Source: Antedon mediterranea (taxonomy: Eukaryota; Echinodermata; Crinoidea; Comatulida; Antedonidae). From it: DNA of 60,000 nt. This document shows positions 46,046-58,064 of this stretch, piece by piece. Positions within the stretch are counted from its first letter, which is position 1. Every line of letters starts with the position of its first letter. The DNA is taken from contig NC_092677.1 of assembly GCF_964355755.1 (NCBI RefSeq), forward strand, positions 25,082,101-25,142,100, given 5' to 3'. Below the pieces are notes generated by a model. The model was not told the DNA's origin and did no database searches. It saw only the letters and a list, made by a program, of their open reading frames with translations. The translations under genes were made by a program, and so were the position numbers.

Positions 46046-47711
46046 ACAACTTATCCCTGTTCCATTTTCCTCCTTGGTCATTATACAAACTCTGATTATT
46101 TGTAGGCCTGAGTTTGGCCCCAGTGCTCTCGGACGGTATATGCTCCATTCCCCTTCCACATGTAGTGAAAATGACAAAATGCCTTTGTCGAGATATCTTT
46201 CACTATGTGCCAATCTATTCTTCTAAATCTAATTAAACCTGTACAACTTTCGTCTCCGAATTGCAATAGTTCCCACCACAGAATATATTTGATAGTCTGC
46301 CGATTCGAGCGCGCTGAATCCCGCCTAAAAAAATCCAGGTTCTCCGTATCATTACTCATAAAGCACACACCCTCGTGTTTTTTTTTTTCTGTGAGGGAGT
46401 GTTATCCAAATATGACCTTGATGTATAAACAAATGTGAACTTTTAAAACATGATTCGAGTAAATATGCCTAATTAATTGCATACAAATTCAATATTTGCG
46501 CGCCCTTCTCTCAACAACGCATGCGCGAAACACGTATTAGTGCACGATCACGTTTTCGAATGATCTATAATGCCGATATAGGTTATTGGTGTCCTATTGA
46601 TTTACTTTACCTTATTAATAAACGCATGTATATTATATTGAGGGCATTCGCATATTGTTTTTTTTTATTATCTAGATTTTATATCAAAATCGATCTTTTA
46701 ATGCGCAATAAACACTTCCAAAGTAGGAAAAACATTCGATTCAGAAAATATGCATATACATCTTGTTTTTGCTCTTTAGCCAACAACAAAATTAATTGAC
46801 CTTCACTTCGGTATTCTTCGGCATCTCTAAGTCCGATGCGGCCGAATAAAATGTTACGTAATACCATGGAGCTTATTGCAACATGTATACCGTTAAGTTA
46901 TCTAAGCAAATCTTATGAAAACGAACCATACCAGATAAACTTCCTTAAATTCTAAAATGTGATGTTTCTGGCCGACAAACCGATGGATGTAAACATTATT
47001 TCCACTTTCAATAGGTCTATTTATATACAAACATGCGTCTAGTCGCTTGAAAATGCGAAACCGGAATCTTTGCAAAAAAAAAAAAGACTTGTACTTTTTC
47101 ATGTAAAGCACATGAGATACTTTATTAGAGAATTTTCGTATGATACTGGACAGATCAGCGAATCTGCTGCCAAGATAAGCACATTTTAATGTGATCTATT
47201 TCATGTGTTTCGTAGTCTACTTTTTAAACATTTTCTCAGTTGCTGCTGAATGAAGAAATGCATGATTGCTGTAAATACGTCCTTGCTTGTTTCCACATCA
47301 ATCGATATCTTACTAAAGTCAACTTGCCTTTAAATGTTCTAAGCACCTTTACTTTATCTTGGATCATGCAGGTTTAGTCACCTGTCCTCGGGCACATGTC
47401 TCTTTAGCCCAAAGTTAAGTTAAAGTCTACCCACCTCTGTTATCTCATAAAATAGGGTTTGCGCAAACCAACTTTACATGTCTGTGCAATATCGATAGCA
47501 CAACAAATAGGTCGTTCTGCGCTTCATCAATACACGTTCCCTCTTCACCTGTGATTCTAGTCAAACATCACCCACGTATAATCATTTTAAGTTTTAGAAA
47601 ATGGGCTATCGTAAAAATTGAGGCAACAGTTTAAATTGATTCGACTATGTTTTAAAATTAAATTAGGTTTATCAAAATAAAGTTTTATTGCCATGACGTA
47701 ACGCTTTAGTC
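46046..47711. other. Gene-free stretch; possible promoter-like patch
   Basis: GCGCGCCCTTCTCTCAAC followed by ACGCATGCGCGAAA at 46498-46530 is CpG-rich and contains an NRF1-like core. No transcript is evident on either side. Confidence 0.3.
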
Positions 47712-48785
47712 GTACAGTTGTTCCTCTTTGTCGTTGTGTATTAAGGAGTCGTTTTCGTTAGTACAGAGTACTGCAACTTTCGCCGTCGTATTGAGTAATT
47801 TAGACCATAGTTCTCTTGGTCGTTGTGTATTAAGTCGTCGTCGTCGTTTTCGTTAGTACAGAGTACTGCAGCTTTCGCCGTCGTATAATCTAGGCCAATA
47901 TTTAGTTCTCTTGGTCGTTGTGTATTAAGTCGTCCTTGTTTTCGTTAGTACACCAGAGTACTGCAGCTTTCGCCGTCGTATTGAGTAATTTAGGCCATAG
48001 TTCTCGTCGTCGTTGTGTATTAAGTCGTTGTCGTCGTTTTCGTTAGTACAGAGTACTTCAGCTTTCGCCGTCGTATTGAGTAATTTAGGCCATAGTTCTC
48101 GTCGTCGTTGTGTATTAAGTCGTTGTCGTCGTTTTCGTTAGTGAAGAGTACTGCAGCTTGCGCCGTCGTATTGAGTAATTTAGGCCATAGTTCTCGTCGT
48201 CGTTGTGTATTAAGTCGTTGTCGTCGTTTTCGTTAGTACAGAGTACTTCAGCTTTCGCCGTCGTATTGAGTAATTTAGGCCATAGTTCTCGTCGTCGTTG
48301 TGTATTAAGTCGTTGTCGTCGTTTTCGTTAGTGAAGAGTACTGCAGCTTGCGCCGTCGTATTGAGTAATTTAGGCCATAGTTCTCGTCGTCGTTGTGTAT
48401 TAAGTCGTTGTCGTCGTTTTCGTTAGTACAGAGTACTTCAGCTTTCGCCGTCGTATTGAGTAATTTAGGCCACTATAGTTCTCGTCGTCGTTGTGTATTA
48501 AGTCGTTGTCGTCGTTTTCGTTAGTACAGAGTACTGCAGCTTGCGCCGTCGTATTGAGTAATTTAGGCCATAGTTCTCGTCGTCGTTGTGTATTAAGTCG
48601 TTGTCGTCGTTTTTGTTAGTACAGAGTACTTCAGCTTTCGCCGTCGTATTGAGTAATTTAGGCCATAGTTCTCGTCGTCGTTGTGTATTAAGTAGTCGTC
48701 GTCGTTTTCGTTAGTGAAGAGTACTGCAGCTTGCGCCGTCGTATTGATTACTATAGTTCTCGTCGTCGTTGTGTATTGAGTACGG
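47712..48785 (+). repeat. ~94-bp satellite, 12 units, with dimeric higher-order pattern
   Basis: Each unit has CGTCGTTGTGTATTAAGTCG, TTGTCGTCGTTTTCGTTAGT, a variable AGAGTACT block, CGCCGTCGTATTGAGTAATT and TAGGCCATAGTTCTCGTCG. From about 48000 on, type A (TACAGAGTACTTCAGCTTTC) alternates with type B (TGAAGAGTACTGCAGCTTGC), making a dimer of about 190 bp. The outer units are more diverged. CpG and GTC content is far above the surroundings. Confidence 0.93.
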
Positions 48786-49715
48786 TGTTTATAGTCGTCG
48801 TCTTCTTCACCTTATAATATGGGCTTATTCCGAATTGTACTCGTCTTTGATATTAAAATCTTTACGACGTCATTGTTGATACTTTATCATTTCCGGTTTT
48901 TAGTCTGATCGTCGTTATCATCTTCCAATCACTATAGCTCCAGCCTAACAGAGACTACAACTCAACAAGAAATTTAAAAGTTTATCATATTTTATTCGAT
49001 TAAGTATGAAATGTACAGTCCAAGGTGTTTACAATAAACACATTTTCACTGTGTACACGTTTATACATAATTTTAGTCATCATAAAAATCTCAATATTTT
49101 ATCTACAAATTTAACACCCGTCACAAATCAGTGTCGTCGTAAAACATCGATCTAAACCACAAACTCATTTTGCTGCTTTTTAGCAATTTATAACTTAAAC
49201 AAAATTAAACTTTGTCCCCATTCAAAATATTTCTGCTATAACTTTTTCTAAAGCAGGCACAATGAAAATCCAAGCAAAAGGCTGGATTTATTGTCGTAAA
49301 TTTTACCAAACAAAACAATTACTGTTATTACTAAAAACTCGAGCGTTAAGCTCTAAAGCGCCCTATTTAGAATTTGTCTCACAAGATACAGTACTTCCAG
49401 ATTATTTCACTGGTTAGAAGTCGTCATAACTATTCATGTTATGGCAAGTTAAGCGTTGGTTAATGAAATTAAAAAAAAAATAAAAATACCAACATTTCTC
49501 CCTGATACCAAAATATGTATCCTATGGCAAAGCTTAGTAACAAATGGTAAAATATTTACAAAAAATGGAAATAATCAGATAAAATTACTACTACTGTTTT
49601 GTATATCAAAAGCTTAACAAAATAAAAGTCCATGATTATTAAACAAATAATCGTGTCCCTAAATATTTTTAAAAAATCGACTAACCTACAAATTGCCCCG
49701 ATGAGACAACAAGGT
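48786..49715. other. AT-rich gene-free stretch
   Basis: No exon or repeat family member can be supported. Confidence 0.35.
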
Positions 49716-49890
49716 TTATCGCAAATAGCTTGATTTCGCGAGGAACGTCATTGTACAATGCATGATGGGAAGTGTTTGGGAGCAAACGTCACGACGCGTA
49801 CGTACAAACAGCAAATCACGCACGTACGTGTTTTAGACGTTTGCTTCCAAATCCTTCCCTCCATGCGTCGCGCACGCTATTTGCGATGAA
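49716..49890. mobile_element. MITE with CGCAAATAGC ends
   Basis: TATCGCAAATAGCTTG and CACGCTATTTGCGATGA are inverted ends. The arms continue with GGGAAGTGTTTGGGAGCAAA / TTTGCTTCCAAATCCTTCCC and CGTACGT words in the centre. GC-rich relative to its flanks, without coding capacity. Confidence 0.75.
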
Positions 49891-50670
49891 CCTAAATATA
49901 GGCGTTATTTCCCGTTTTCATGCCCTTAATATTTAAATATAATTGATACTCATTTGTTTGTCAGGTCACATTTACAACAAGCATAACCTATGCTGTATCA
50001 ACTGTTAGGTTTAAAACGGAATATTATATAATTAGACAATTCCCTGATGGTTGTAGTATTTGTATGTGTGTTTACGATTAACAGAATCTAAATAACGGAA
50101 CGACTTAATAATTCCAAATACACCAGGTCAATATTAATATTTCTATTAATTCGGTTTCGTTATGAACAAAATCTTCACATAACAAAATAAATATAAACTT
50201 TATAAAACCAATTCCTAAAATATTCTTTTTTATAATAATCTCCACAATGATTCTGCAAAAACTTTTCCCAAATAATGTACTTAACTTTAATTAGCTAAAT
50301 TTTCCAAATCTGTTTAGCTATTTTGAAAATGTATATTTATAATACAGTAATAATACATTTAATGTACAAATGATATGATTTATAAACAATAATTCACAGC
50401 TATTTACATATTTAAATGAAAATTACAAGGTATCTCATATTTTAATAATATTCTTAATTTAATATTTTTAACAATGTCCATTTAGAAAATATATTATTAT
50501 TATTTAAATTTATCTGGACAATTATTTATTAATATGTTTGTGATATAAGTAATTTCTAGTTTACCTGATTGTAAAAACCGATGACAAAATATCTTTATTT
50601 TGGCATAGCGGAATGTATTTTTTGTACAAGTTATGGGTGTCTGAAATTGTCACTTCTCTAAACAACAGCC
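49891..50670. other. AT-rich gene-free stretch
   Basis: Nothing further is seen. Confidence 0.35.
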
Positions 50671-50672
50671 AA

Positions 50673-50780
50673 CAATATTACCGGACCATCTCTTTCCGGA
50701 ACATTCCTTTTAACGGAGTTATAAGTGTCACCACCAATATTACCGGACCATCTCTTTCCGGGACATTCCTTTTAACGGAA
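50673..50780 (+). repeat. 62-bp tandem duplication
   Basis: AATATTACCGGACCATCTCT, TTCCGGAACATTCC and TTTTAACGGA occur twice, 62 bp apart, with one or two substitutions. Confidence 0.88.
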
Positions 50781-50862
50781 CCAACTCTTTAAAACTATCT
50801 CTTTCACTTTACCACTCTTTATACCGTTATCGGTACTTAATATTGTACATCAAAACTACCGT

Positions 50863-50974
50863 GGTATGAAACCATTTTGGTATGAAACCATCTTGGTATG
50901 AAACCATCTTGGTATGAAACCATCTTGGTATGAAACCATCTTGGTATGAAACCATCTTGGTATGAAACCATCTT
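50863..50974 (+). repeat. 16-bp tandem repeat GGTATGAAACCATCTT, 7 copies
   Basis: Seven consecutive 16-bp units; the first ends in TTTT rather than TCTT. Each unit contains the small inverted word TGGT..ACCA. No spacers, so this is not a CRISPR array. Confidence 0.95.
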
Positions 50975-51305
50975 GGTTGGATCCCTGTTACCGTTTGTAT
51001 ACTTTTGGTATAGCTATAAGTTACCTGGTTAGGTTACAAGACTTCAAATTATATTCTTTTGTAAACTGAGGTAGGATCTCATCTGATGATGTAAACAAAA
51101 CATTTCGCGCCAAATGTAAACAAAACACTGCGCGCCAAATGTAAACGGTCTATAATGGGTTAATATTTAAAATCACAAAAATTCAACTGATAATTTTAAT
51201 GTCGTGCGACGGTAAGAGAATAGTCGAAGTAAAAATATGTAATGATTTATTTCGATTAAGTTCGTTTCTGTATCGGGTATGCTTTTGGGAATATTTCTCT
51301 TTTAT

Positions 51306-51341
51306 ATTATATTCAATTCAATTCAATTCAATTCAATTCAA
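51306..51341. repeat. (ATTCA)n microsatellite
   Basis: About six ATTCA units lie downstream of the APCDD1 stop. This could be the tail repeat of a lost LINE copy, or a simple repeat. Confidence 0.8.
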
Positions 51342-51609
51342 TATTATATTAACGGTTTCCTATTAACTTATATTGTCAAAGTATACAATAAATAAAAAGA
51401 CGTGATCGTACGCATTAAAGTAGGGGAACTGTTCCAGTAAGATTTGTAGGCTTGTTTGAAGTGTATGATGACGTAGTGATTATAAGTTGTCTTGTTAAAA
51501 GTATGTATCCTCAAGAATAAGTAAAAACTGTGATAGAAAACCAGATCCCGACGGGGACCGAGGTTCATATTTGTGTTTATCGATGTTGCTTATTGAGCGA
51601 GTATTCAGT

Positions 51610-52374
51610 TTAGAAAAGCTTGTTTAGAAATACAAGACATGTTACAAGTAAAAGCAGTTGTTGTAGTGAATGTGAAGTAGCGCTGCTTCCTGCTGGTGGA
51701 TGTGATGCCGGTGTGTTCTGGACCACGTTTAGGCTATGCGGAGGCTCTAGAAGATTAGGGTTCGATCCAGCGCAGTGGATAAGAGGATTGTTATATGACG
51801 TCGGACGTGATTCTGGTTTATCTGGCAGCTGACCGTTTGTTGGCAACATTCCATCGTAGAGAAGCAGTTTACCCGCTGAGTTGTGATGCATTCTGTATAG
51901 CTGGTACTCAACCGTTGACATTATCAGGCCCAACGCCTTGCAACCGTTGATGTACGTCACATCCTGCTCTACGTCAATGTACCAAGATCCAAGTTTTCCG
52001 CAACCGCCTTCAGTGTTCAGCTTTTGCACAGAACCGACGCTCAACGGTTTTAACAACACCTGGTCAGTTTTAATATCGATATTGGTTCCTCCATCAACGA
52101 TGCTAGATCGTACACCATCACTGTGCGTTCCTCGTGTTGTGATCGCGTACGCTGGTCGTCGACAATCCGGTTCTAGAAAGTACTTTATGTTGGCGCTCCA
52201 CGTATTGTTTGCAAAGTACGAGACGTGCCGGGTCGTGAAGAAGCTTCCTTTTACCTCGCATCGTAAGCTGACCCATTCGCCCTCTAGTTTCACTGGTAAG
52301 TGAATTTCCGGTTTGAGGATCGGTGGATGGAAGTCGTCGGCAAAGTGTATCTGATTACTAACGGTTTCATTTAC
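51610..52374 (-). CDS. APCDD1: APCDD1, terminal coding exon (partial gene)
   Basis: This minus-strand exon starts after acceptor TTTTTCAG (acceptor AG at 52376-52375) in phase 0 and runs 254 codons to TAA at 51612-51610. It encodes the second APCDDC domain. Visible family features are an HPPIL segment, GEWVSLRCEV near residue 41, the NNTW motif, CRRPAY, the VDGGT strand, CGKLGSW, DVTYINGC, and then PDKPESRPTSY before a final domain Cys. After a Pro/Ser-rich linker it ends in a short hydrophobic helix (QLLLLVTCLVFL), the expected C-terminal membrane anchor. APCDD1 is a membrane glycoprotein that restrains Wnt (and reportedly BMP) signalling at the cell surface. The signal peptide and first APCDDC domain are absent from 52375-60000, so those exons probably lie beyond the right edge behind a long intron. 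A minus-strand AATAAA at 51251-51246 could end the mRNA. Confidence 0.93.
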   Translation of the reverse strand, partial: VNETVSNQIHFADDFHPPILKPEIHLPVKLEGEWVSLRCEVKGSFFTTRHVSYFANNTWSANIKYFLEPDCRRPAYAITTRGTHSDGVRSSIVDGGTNIDIKTDQVLLKPLSVGSVQKLNTEGGCGKLGSWYIDVEQDVTYINGCKALGLIMSTVEYQLYRMHHNSAGKLLLYDGMLPTNGQLPDKPESRPTSYNNPLIHCAGSNPNLLEPPHSLNVVQNTPASHPPAGSSATSHSLQQLLLLVTCLVFLNKLF

Positions 52375-53349
52375 CTGAAAAACATAATCAACGAAACATT
52401 AAATATTAATTTGATAATAAGTAATAATACAAAGCAAGCTAACAAAGTAGAAGTGAAGGTCAATGTCGGGGTCAATGTAGGGATGTTTCTAAGGTGCGAT
52501 GAAAATTAAAGACGTGCCAATCGAGTTTGAATTGACCCGTTCGCGTTCGGTTTACATCAGCTGGACAAAGGCGTTAAAGACAGATCATCTCTGCTGGAAA
52601 TGAATGCGTTAATGTTTTTAAATTACGTCTCGCTATCAGGTTCAGAAAACACCGTTGCATATTCATTCTTTTTGCATTTCTCGTGAGGTTCAAGTTAGGG
52701 CATTGAATTCCCACCTCTACAAGCGGTCAATACCACAGAGCCGTTGCAGTAATTAACTTCATTTTAAGCCAAAGCTAGGCTGGTCGACACATGATCCGAT
52801 TGATTAGAGAACATGATGTCAGCCCGCAGAGAAGCTAACTGTTGCACCCTGACGCGATGTTTGACTACGATGATGGGAGGCAATTTGCACCCTGTGTTCG
52901 AAGCGGTATTCGTTTCCTTCTGTCAAACACACCTGACCTTTCGACCAAAGATTACACAACTTATGTTTGCAGTTTTCAACTGTTAATATCTAAGTTATAT
53001 TTGGTAGCACAGAAGGTAACGCATTATTAAAAACACCGCTAAGTCGAATACACAGCTGAAATTAATGTTCGTGTGTTTAACGACTAATTGCTCTTTCCGG
53101 TATATACGTCAAAGAGTCGTGGCATTCTGATCGTATCCGAGCAGGCGTCATGATGAGTCGTGTTCCTATCATAGTACCTTTCAATCCTAATCAAAGGTTT
53201 CGCAAAGAAACTTCATTTAATTTAATACGCAAGTATACCGCATTCTTTATGTTGTACTGTAGTTCAATCATAATGTGTCGATATCCTTGATTAAAATCGT
53301 TATCGTACCCAAAAAAGGTGATATAAAATATCGATTAACAGTACTACTT
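52375..53349. other. APCDD1 intron or upstream DNA, no feature
   Basis: It follows the acceptor of the APCDD1 terminal exon. No further APCDD1 exon or repeat family can be identified. Confidence 0.4.
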
Positions 53350-53381
53350 TCAGGGAGGTATAAAAATAAGTACCTCCCTGA
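53350..53381. repeat. Small perfect hairpin flanked by TACTAC direct repeats
   Basis: TCAGGGAGGTA and TACCTCCCTGA form a perfect 11-bp stem around TAAAAATAAG. TACTAC occurs just outside both arms. It resembles 41149-41188 in carrying GGAGGTAT. Confidence 0.65.
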
Positions 53382-55499
53382 TACTACTATACGTGTTCGT
53401 CTTATTTCCGTTATATTTCTGTAGGCCTACCTCTCTATACAAATGTTTGAGTTTAGTTTTTACAGAATCACGCCAACTATATTTTATCTGCTAATTCCTG
53501 TGTACAATATAAGATGTGGTCAACCATACATCGCCAAAAACAGCCAATCAAAGATACTAAAATGTCTGTATGATGTCTTGTTGAACATAATTGGTGGTTT
53601 TAAATTTTCAAAACGTTTTAAAAATCTTGAGTCGTCACTAATGCCCCTAAACGCTGATGAATGTTATAGCTAAAACTTTTCTTTTGCTAATGGTGTTAAC
53701 CACTGGCGGCGTAAAACCGATAGTTGTTGCACCAGATGCGTACCATACTTGATATTAGAATAGAATAGTAAATAATATTAAATTGTTTATCAGATAGTTT
53801 CAAACAACTTTTGAGCTGAGTTCACAGAGATTGAAAACTGCAGGAAAGGTCGCTGCTGTTTCCGTTTGCAGTGTATGAAACTTCTTTTCACACGGGCTAA
53901 CTATGACAGCTACACAACGTGTTCACACAGATAACTTAGCTTTACGTCAGTGTCAGGCAAAACACAAAACATTACCGAAAGTACTGATCTAGTCAATCGG
54001 CTTTACCCATTAATGATAACGACATATAGTCATCATCAAAATACGTATGTTTGCAAAATGATTATCAGCCAATTTGTTTCGATATTTAATCAAATTTCAA
54101 AGCTTGATTCATGATTGAAACCAGTAAGCCTTTCGGTTAGTGACTTAATGTTTTTTTTTCGTAATTTATACAATGTTTTGACTTGTACAATTCAGTTTGC
54201 TACCGGTTACTAGGCTCAGGGAAGATTTCACTCTTCCCTGCTAGGGCCTCCCTACCTAGGCCTACATTTACCGGTTTGGTTCGGGCTCAGTATAAAACCT
54301 TCGAAATAAGGTCAATGTGATATATTAATAATCTAGTTTAGACACTCTCATTTAATTAGTAGAATTTAAACAATGTTTAGCACACCTTGTATTCATAAAG
54401 AATGTGGTTTTTCTATGAAAACAGAAGCCAAAGGTAGGGCTATACTGATTGACGCTCGCATGACCACGGGGACCGCGTGTGGTTGATGGTGGAGTTCGAA
54501 CTTCACGCTGTCCACTTGTAATTATCAAGTGTCGTTTGCGTTAACCTGTCAAGTTTCGCGTTTGGAACGCAAGACGTGTCATGCAGCAATATGATAGTTT
54601 TTGCGTTTTAGGTCGTACTAATTTACTAAAGGTATATGACGGTTACAGTAGGTAAGCAAGGCAAATAGGCTAACAAGTAGTTTAAAAACATTTTTTTAAA
54701 TTATGCTATATTCATTGTGCATGTTATATTTGCAATTCCAATACAGTATTTAAACTATTTACATAGGATGAGTCTATTTGTTGACATCAATCTTAAGTGT
54801 CGGAAAAGATTAAAGATCATTGGCCTAACCGATGTTCTCGAGCGGAAATATACAATAGTCCCAAAGGACGTTGTATGACTCGTCCATGATGGATAATTAT
54901 GATTCAAATCTTCAACAAGTATTTTAGCCCTCATGAGAGAACTAGGAGTAAACATTGCAAGGCGTTCGAGTGTGCGCGTCTTTAAAAATAGGCTTAAACT
55001 GTTGCGTCCTCTAGAGACTCACAACGGCAAACAAAACATCCCCGTGTATATTGTGTTCTCGCTTATTGATGACTCGCGCTTCGTGTTGCTCTCTCGAAGG
55101 GGTGCTGGAAGGCGGTGTCGAGGCCAATGGGCCGCGATCCCAGGGCGTTCCAGTTCAATGTTTTAGGCCGGTTTTAGTATATATAGCCTCTGACCCACTT
55201 CTGGCGGCAACTCTTTGATGTTAAGGGATAAACAGGTGAGACATTCCGTTGCCATTTCCTAGATTGTCAAGGTGTTGTGCTCTAAGGTGGTTTTAGACAT
55301 CAGAAACACAACACATTCATTAAAAGTTTCCGTGTATATACGCTGGTTCTTGACCGAAATTCGTAGTGGGAATCAACCCTAACGTTCACTCGGGTTAAGT
55401 TTGAAATCGTGGGTGGGGCCGTGGGCCTAAAAATTGTAAAATAAATTGTTAAACGTAACTGAATTGCATTTTGATTGATTGAAATATATATTTATACTG
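53382..55499. other. Gene-free stretch
   Basis: A GC-richer patch at 54950-55170 has a 77-codon plus-strand frame followed by a TATATATAG box at 55179. No splice or homology support exists, so neither gene nor promoter is called. Confidence 0.35.
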
Positions 55500-55735
55500 G
55501 GTAACCTCTTCAGTCAATGACTGGTCTCCCAGAGGGCCCAGTTGGTGATCAGTGGCTGTGATGTACTAATACACCGGGGTAACCCCCTACTCGTCTCGAA
55601 AGATGTACTAGGTTCTTTAAAGTGCACACGAGCTAGATGTGTACACTGGACCTACGGTTTATAGGCCTTATCCGAGAAGACTCGTTCTACCACCAGAACC
55701 ATGGAGTGAGTGAGCCTCGAACCCCTGTTTTTAAA
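55500..55735 (-). mobile_element. tRNA-derived SINE, family C, copy 2 (5' truncated)
   Basis: The reverse of this segment matches 29258-29475: GGGTTCGAGGCTCACTCACT, CCAGTGTACACATCTAGCTC, AGTACATCTTTCGAGACGAG, CTGGGCCCTCTGGGAGACC. The match stops just upstream of the B box, so the A box is missing. Confidence 0.85.
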
Positions 55736-55847
55736 TCGTTTTAGGCCTAAATAATTAAAGACTATGACATTATTTTTCTCATTAATGATACCGGAGTATT
55801 AATAAACCCCATTCATGCAATATTAATATGATATAATAATCCACATC

Positions 55848-55859
55848 AGCGCATGCGCT
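55848..55859. promoter_or_regulatory. Palindromic NRF1-like motif
   Basis: AGCGCATGCGCT is a perfect palindrome matching the NRF1 core (GCGCATGCGC). It is isolated, with no nearby transcript seen, so function is speculative. Confidence 0.3.
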
Positions 55860-56185
55860 GTTCCGTTATCTCGGTCACAGCCAAGTTGCAATTAATAATT
55901 CACAGTGTGATGTGATACGCGCAAAAACTGAATTATGATTGATGTTTAATAAATGGGTTATGACAGTTGACGAGTCTTTTACAGATTAAGAAGGCAAGGT
56001 TAGATGATAAGGGAGATAGAGTGTGACAACGTGATGGCCTTCATGCTAATTAAAATATTATAGATAAAATTAGATTTGCGTAGAATGAAGTGTAATTACA
56101 AAGCATATAGATTCACCATGTATATTCTTTGTAGAGTACGGTATAGAACACCAATTTGGGACACCCTTAGGGCCACTTTTTATTA

Positions 56186-56645
56186 AAAGGGATATATTTG
56201 TTTAACACCATGGACATTTCATTTTAAACGAATGAGGGATATATTTGTTTAACACCACGGTCAGCCCCCTCTAAATGGGTAACTTATGAAACGAATGAGG
56301 GATATATTTGTTTAACACCATGGTCAACCCCTATAAAGGGGACGCTTTCTTATGAAACGAATGAGGGATATATTTGTTTAACACCATGGTCAATCCCTAT
56401 AAAGGGGACGCTTTCTTATGAAACGAATGAGGGATATATTTGTTTAACACCATGGTCAACCCCTATATATAAAGGGGACACTTTCTTATGAAACGAATGA
56501 GGGATATATTTGTTTAACACCACGGTCAACCCCTATACAGGGGAAACTTATTAAATGAATGAATGATAAACGTGTTTAACACCACGGTCAACCTTATACA
56601 GGGAACACTTATAAAACGAATGAGGGATACATTTGTTTAACACCA
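56186..56645 (+). repeat. ~65-bp tandem repeat, 8 units
   Basis: Units contain GAAACGAATGAGGGATATAT, TTGTTTAACACCATGGTCAA, CCCCTATAAAGGGGAC and TTTCTTAT. The first spacing is shorter (46 bp), and the seventh unit is diverged (ATGATAAACGTG). CCCCTATAAAGGGG is an internal inverted repeat. Confidence 0.92.
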
Positions 56646-56884
56646 AATTGTGAATGACATTCTTTTGACCAAAAACAGAACTCTGATAGGCCTATGTGTT
56701 GCTTAATTTAGTAAGATACACATGTTTCAGTTCTGTAAGTTTGAAAAGTGGGAAAAAACCCCGCTAAAAATTCCTTTACATTAGTTATTTTGTTATGGTA
56801 TGTCAGGGCGATGTACTTTATTTCAATTCAACTATTAAAATAATAAACCGCTGAGAAATGTTGCGGTTTTTTTTAGATTGCTGA

Positions 56885-57303
56885 GAATTCCCTCTCAAGT
56901 GTCGTAACATGGACACTACTAATTTAATTCATCAACCTCTGATCTCAGACACCACTCTTGTTTTTCTTACAATTATTACAAAACAACGTACTGTGTTACG
57001 TAAACCACACAATGTTACATTATGCTAATTATAGATGATATTGACGTCATAGTAATTTTGCTGTGACGTCATGTCTAGATTTTTTTTCTAAAAGAGAGAA
57101 TTCCCTCTCAAGTGTCGTAATATGGACACTACTAATTAATTCAACAACTTCTGATCTCAGAAACCACTCTTTGTTTTTCTTACAATATTACACAGCAACG
57201 TACTGTGTTACGTAAACCACACAATGTTACATTATGCTAATTATAGATGATATTGACGTCATAGTAATTTTGCTCTGACGTCATGTCTAGATTTTTTTCT
57301 AAA
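56885..57303 (+). repeat. ~210-bp tandem duplication carrying four TGACGTCA motifs
   Basis: Copy 1 (about 56885-57092) and copy 2 (about 57099-57303) share GAGAATTCCCTCTCAAGTGT, ACGTACTGTGTTACGTAAAC, CACAATGTTACATTATGCTA and ATAGATGATATTGACGTCAT. Differences are few. Each copy holds two TGACGTCA palindromes about 22 bp apart. Confidence 0.9.
57042..57283. promoter_or_regulatory. Cluster of four CRE (TGACGTCA) motifs
   Basis: Exact 8-mers lie at 57042-57049, 57064-57071, 57254-57261 and 57276-57283. TGACGTCA is the consensus CREB/ATF site. The pair arose once and was copied by the tandem duplication. If the region lies in or upstream of APCDD1 it could act as an enhancer; the sequence alone cannot show that. 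Confidence 0.4.
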
Positions 57304-58060
57304 TGCTCTTATTGTTTGAACAGTGAAAACAAGACTACTATAACAAGTTAAGAGATTAATCTTTGTTGTTATAAACCATATATCGTCCATTTTCTAATTT
57401 TAAATTTGTTTTAAAATTGAAAGCATGATTCATACCATTCCTATGACATTTTCCTTAAGTGAAAATAATGTTTAAAACCCATACACTTTTAATTTTCTTT
57501 CGTCGACTCTTTTCGTTTCCCATTTATTTTTCCAATTCAGGTATAATAATAATACTTATATCCAGACACGTTTTAAACCTGAAACAAACTACAAGGCATG
57601 TATAATTACAAAGACGCCTTCTTTTGAAAGATAAATTCTCTTTTAGCTTTATCTGTACAAGTTCAGCTTAGAACATTGTCATCATTCCATATAAGATATC
57701 AATACGTAAGCTATTTAAACACGATAAATTAACCTAATATGTAAATTTATTGAAAAGACGTAAATCACTAAATAGGCTATTTTATCAGTGCATAGCCATA
57801 CGCCTCAATTAGCACAGGCCATGCAGCCTATCCAATTATGAGGCGTGGATGGAGAGCATGTGGATAACGATAGGTATTTAGCTCAAGAGATATCATCCAG
57901 GGTAATGAAAATTATAAAACACAACTGTATTCACGTGATCAAACGTCAATACACTTGCGTAAGCAGATGTAGTTGTTCGCCAAGAACGTACACACATTTT
58001 TCGTGTTGTTTTAAACTTTACCTGATCCTCTCTTTGTTTAAATGCAATGCGTTGAACGCT
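57304..58060. other. Gene-free stretch
   Basis: Nothing can be supported. Confidence 0.35.
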
Positions 58061-58064
58061 TATA

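Noticed and set aside
45777-46438. Several overlapping 77-93-codon frames on both strands
   Set aside because: They cover tRNA-like SINE fragments; none has splice or domain support.
50863-50974. Short direct repeats resembling a CRISPR array
   Set aside because: The 16-bp units are contiguous with no spacers, in a eukaryotic genome with no cas genes.
53350-53381. microRNA precursor
   Set aside because: The 11-bp stem is far shorter than a miRNA hairpin and is flanked by direct repeats typical of an insertion.
54933-55166. 77-codon plus-strand frame followed by a TATATATAG box
   Set aside because: No similarity, no splice partners, and composition explained by local GC content. The TATA-like word comes after the frame, not before it.
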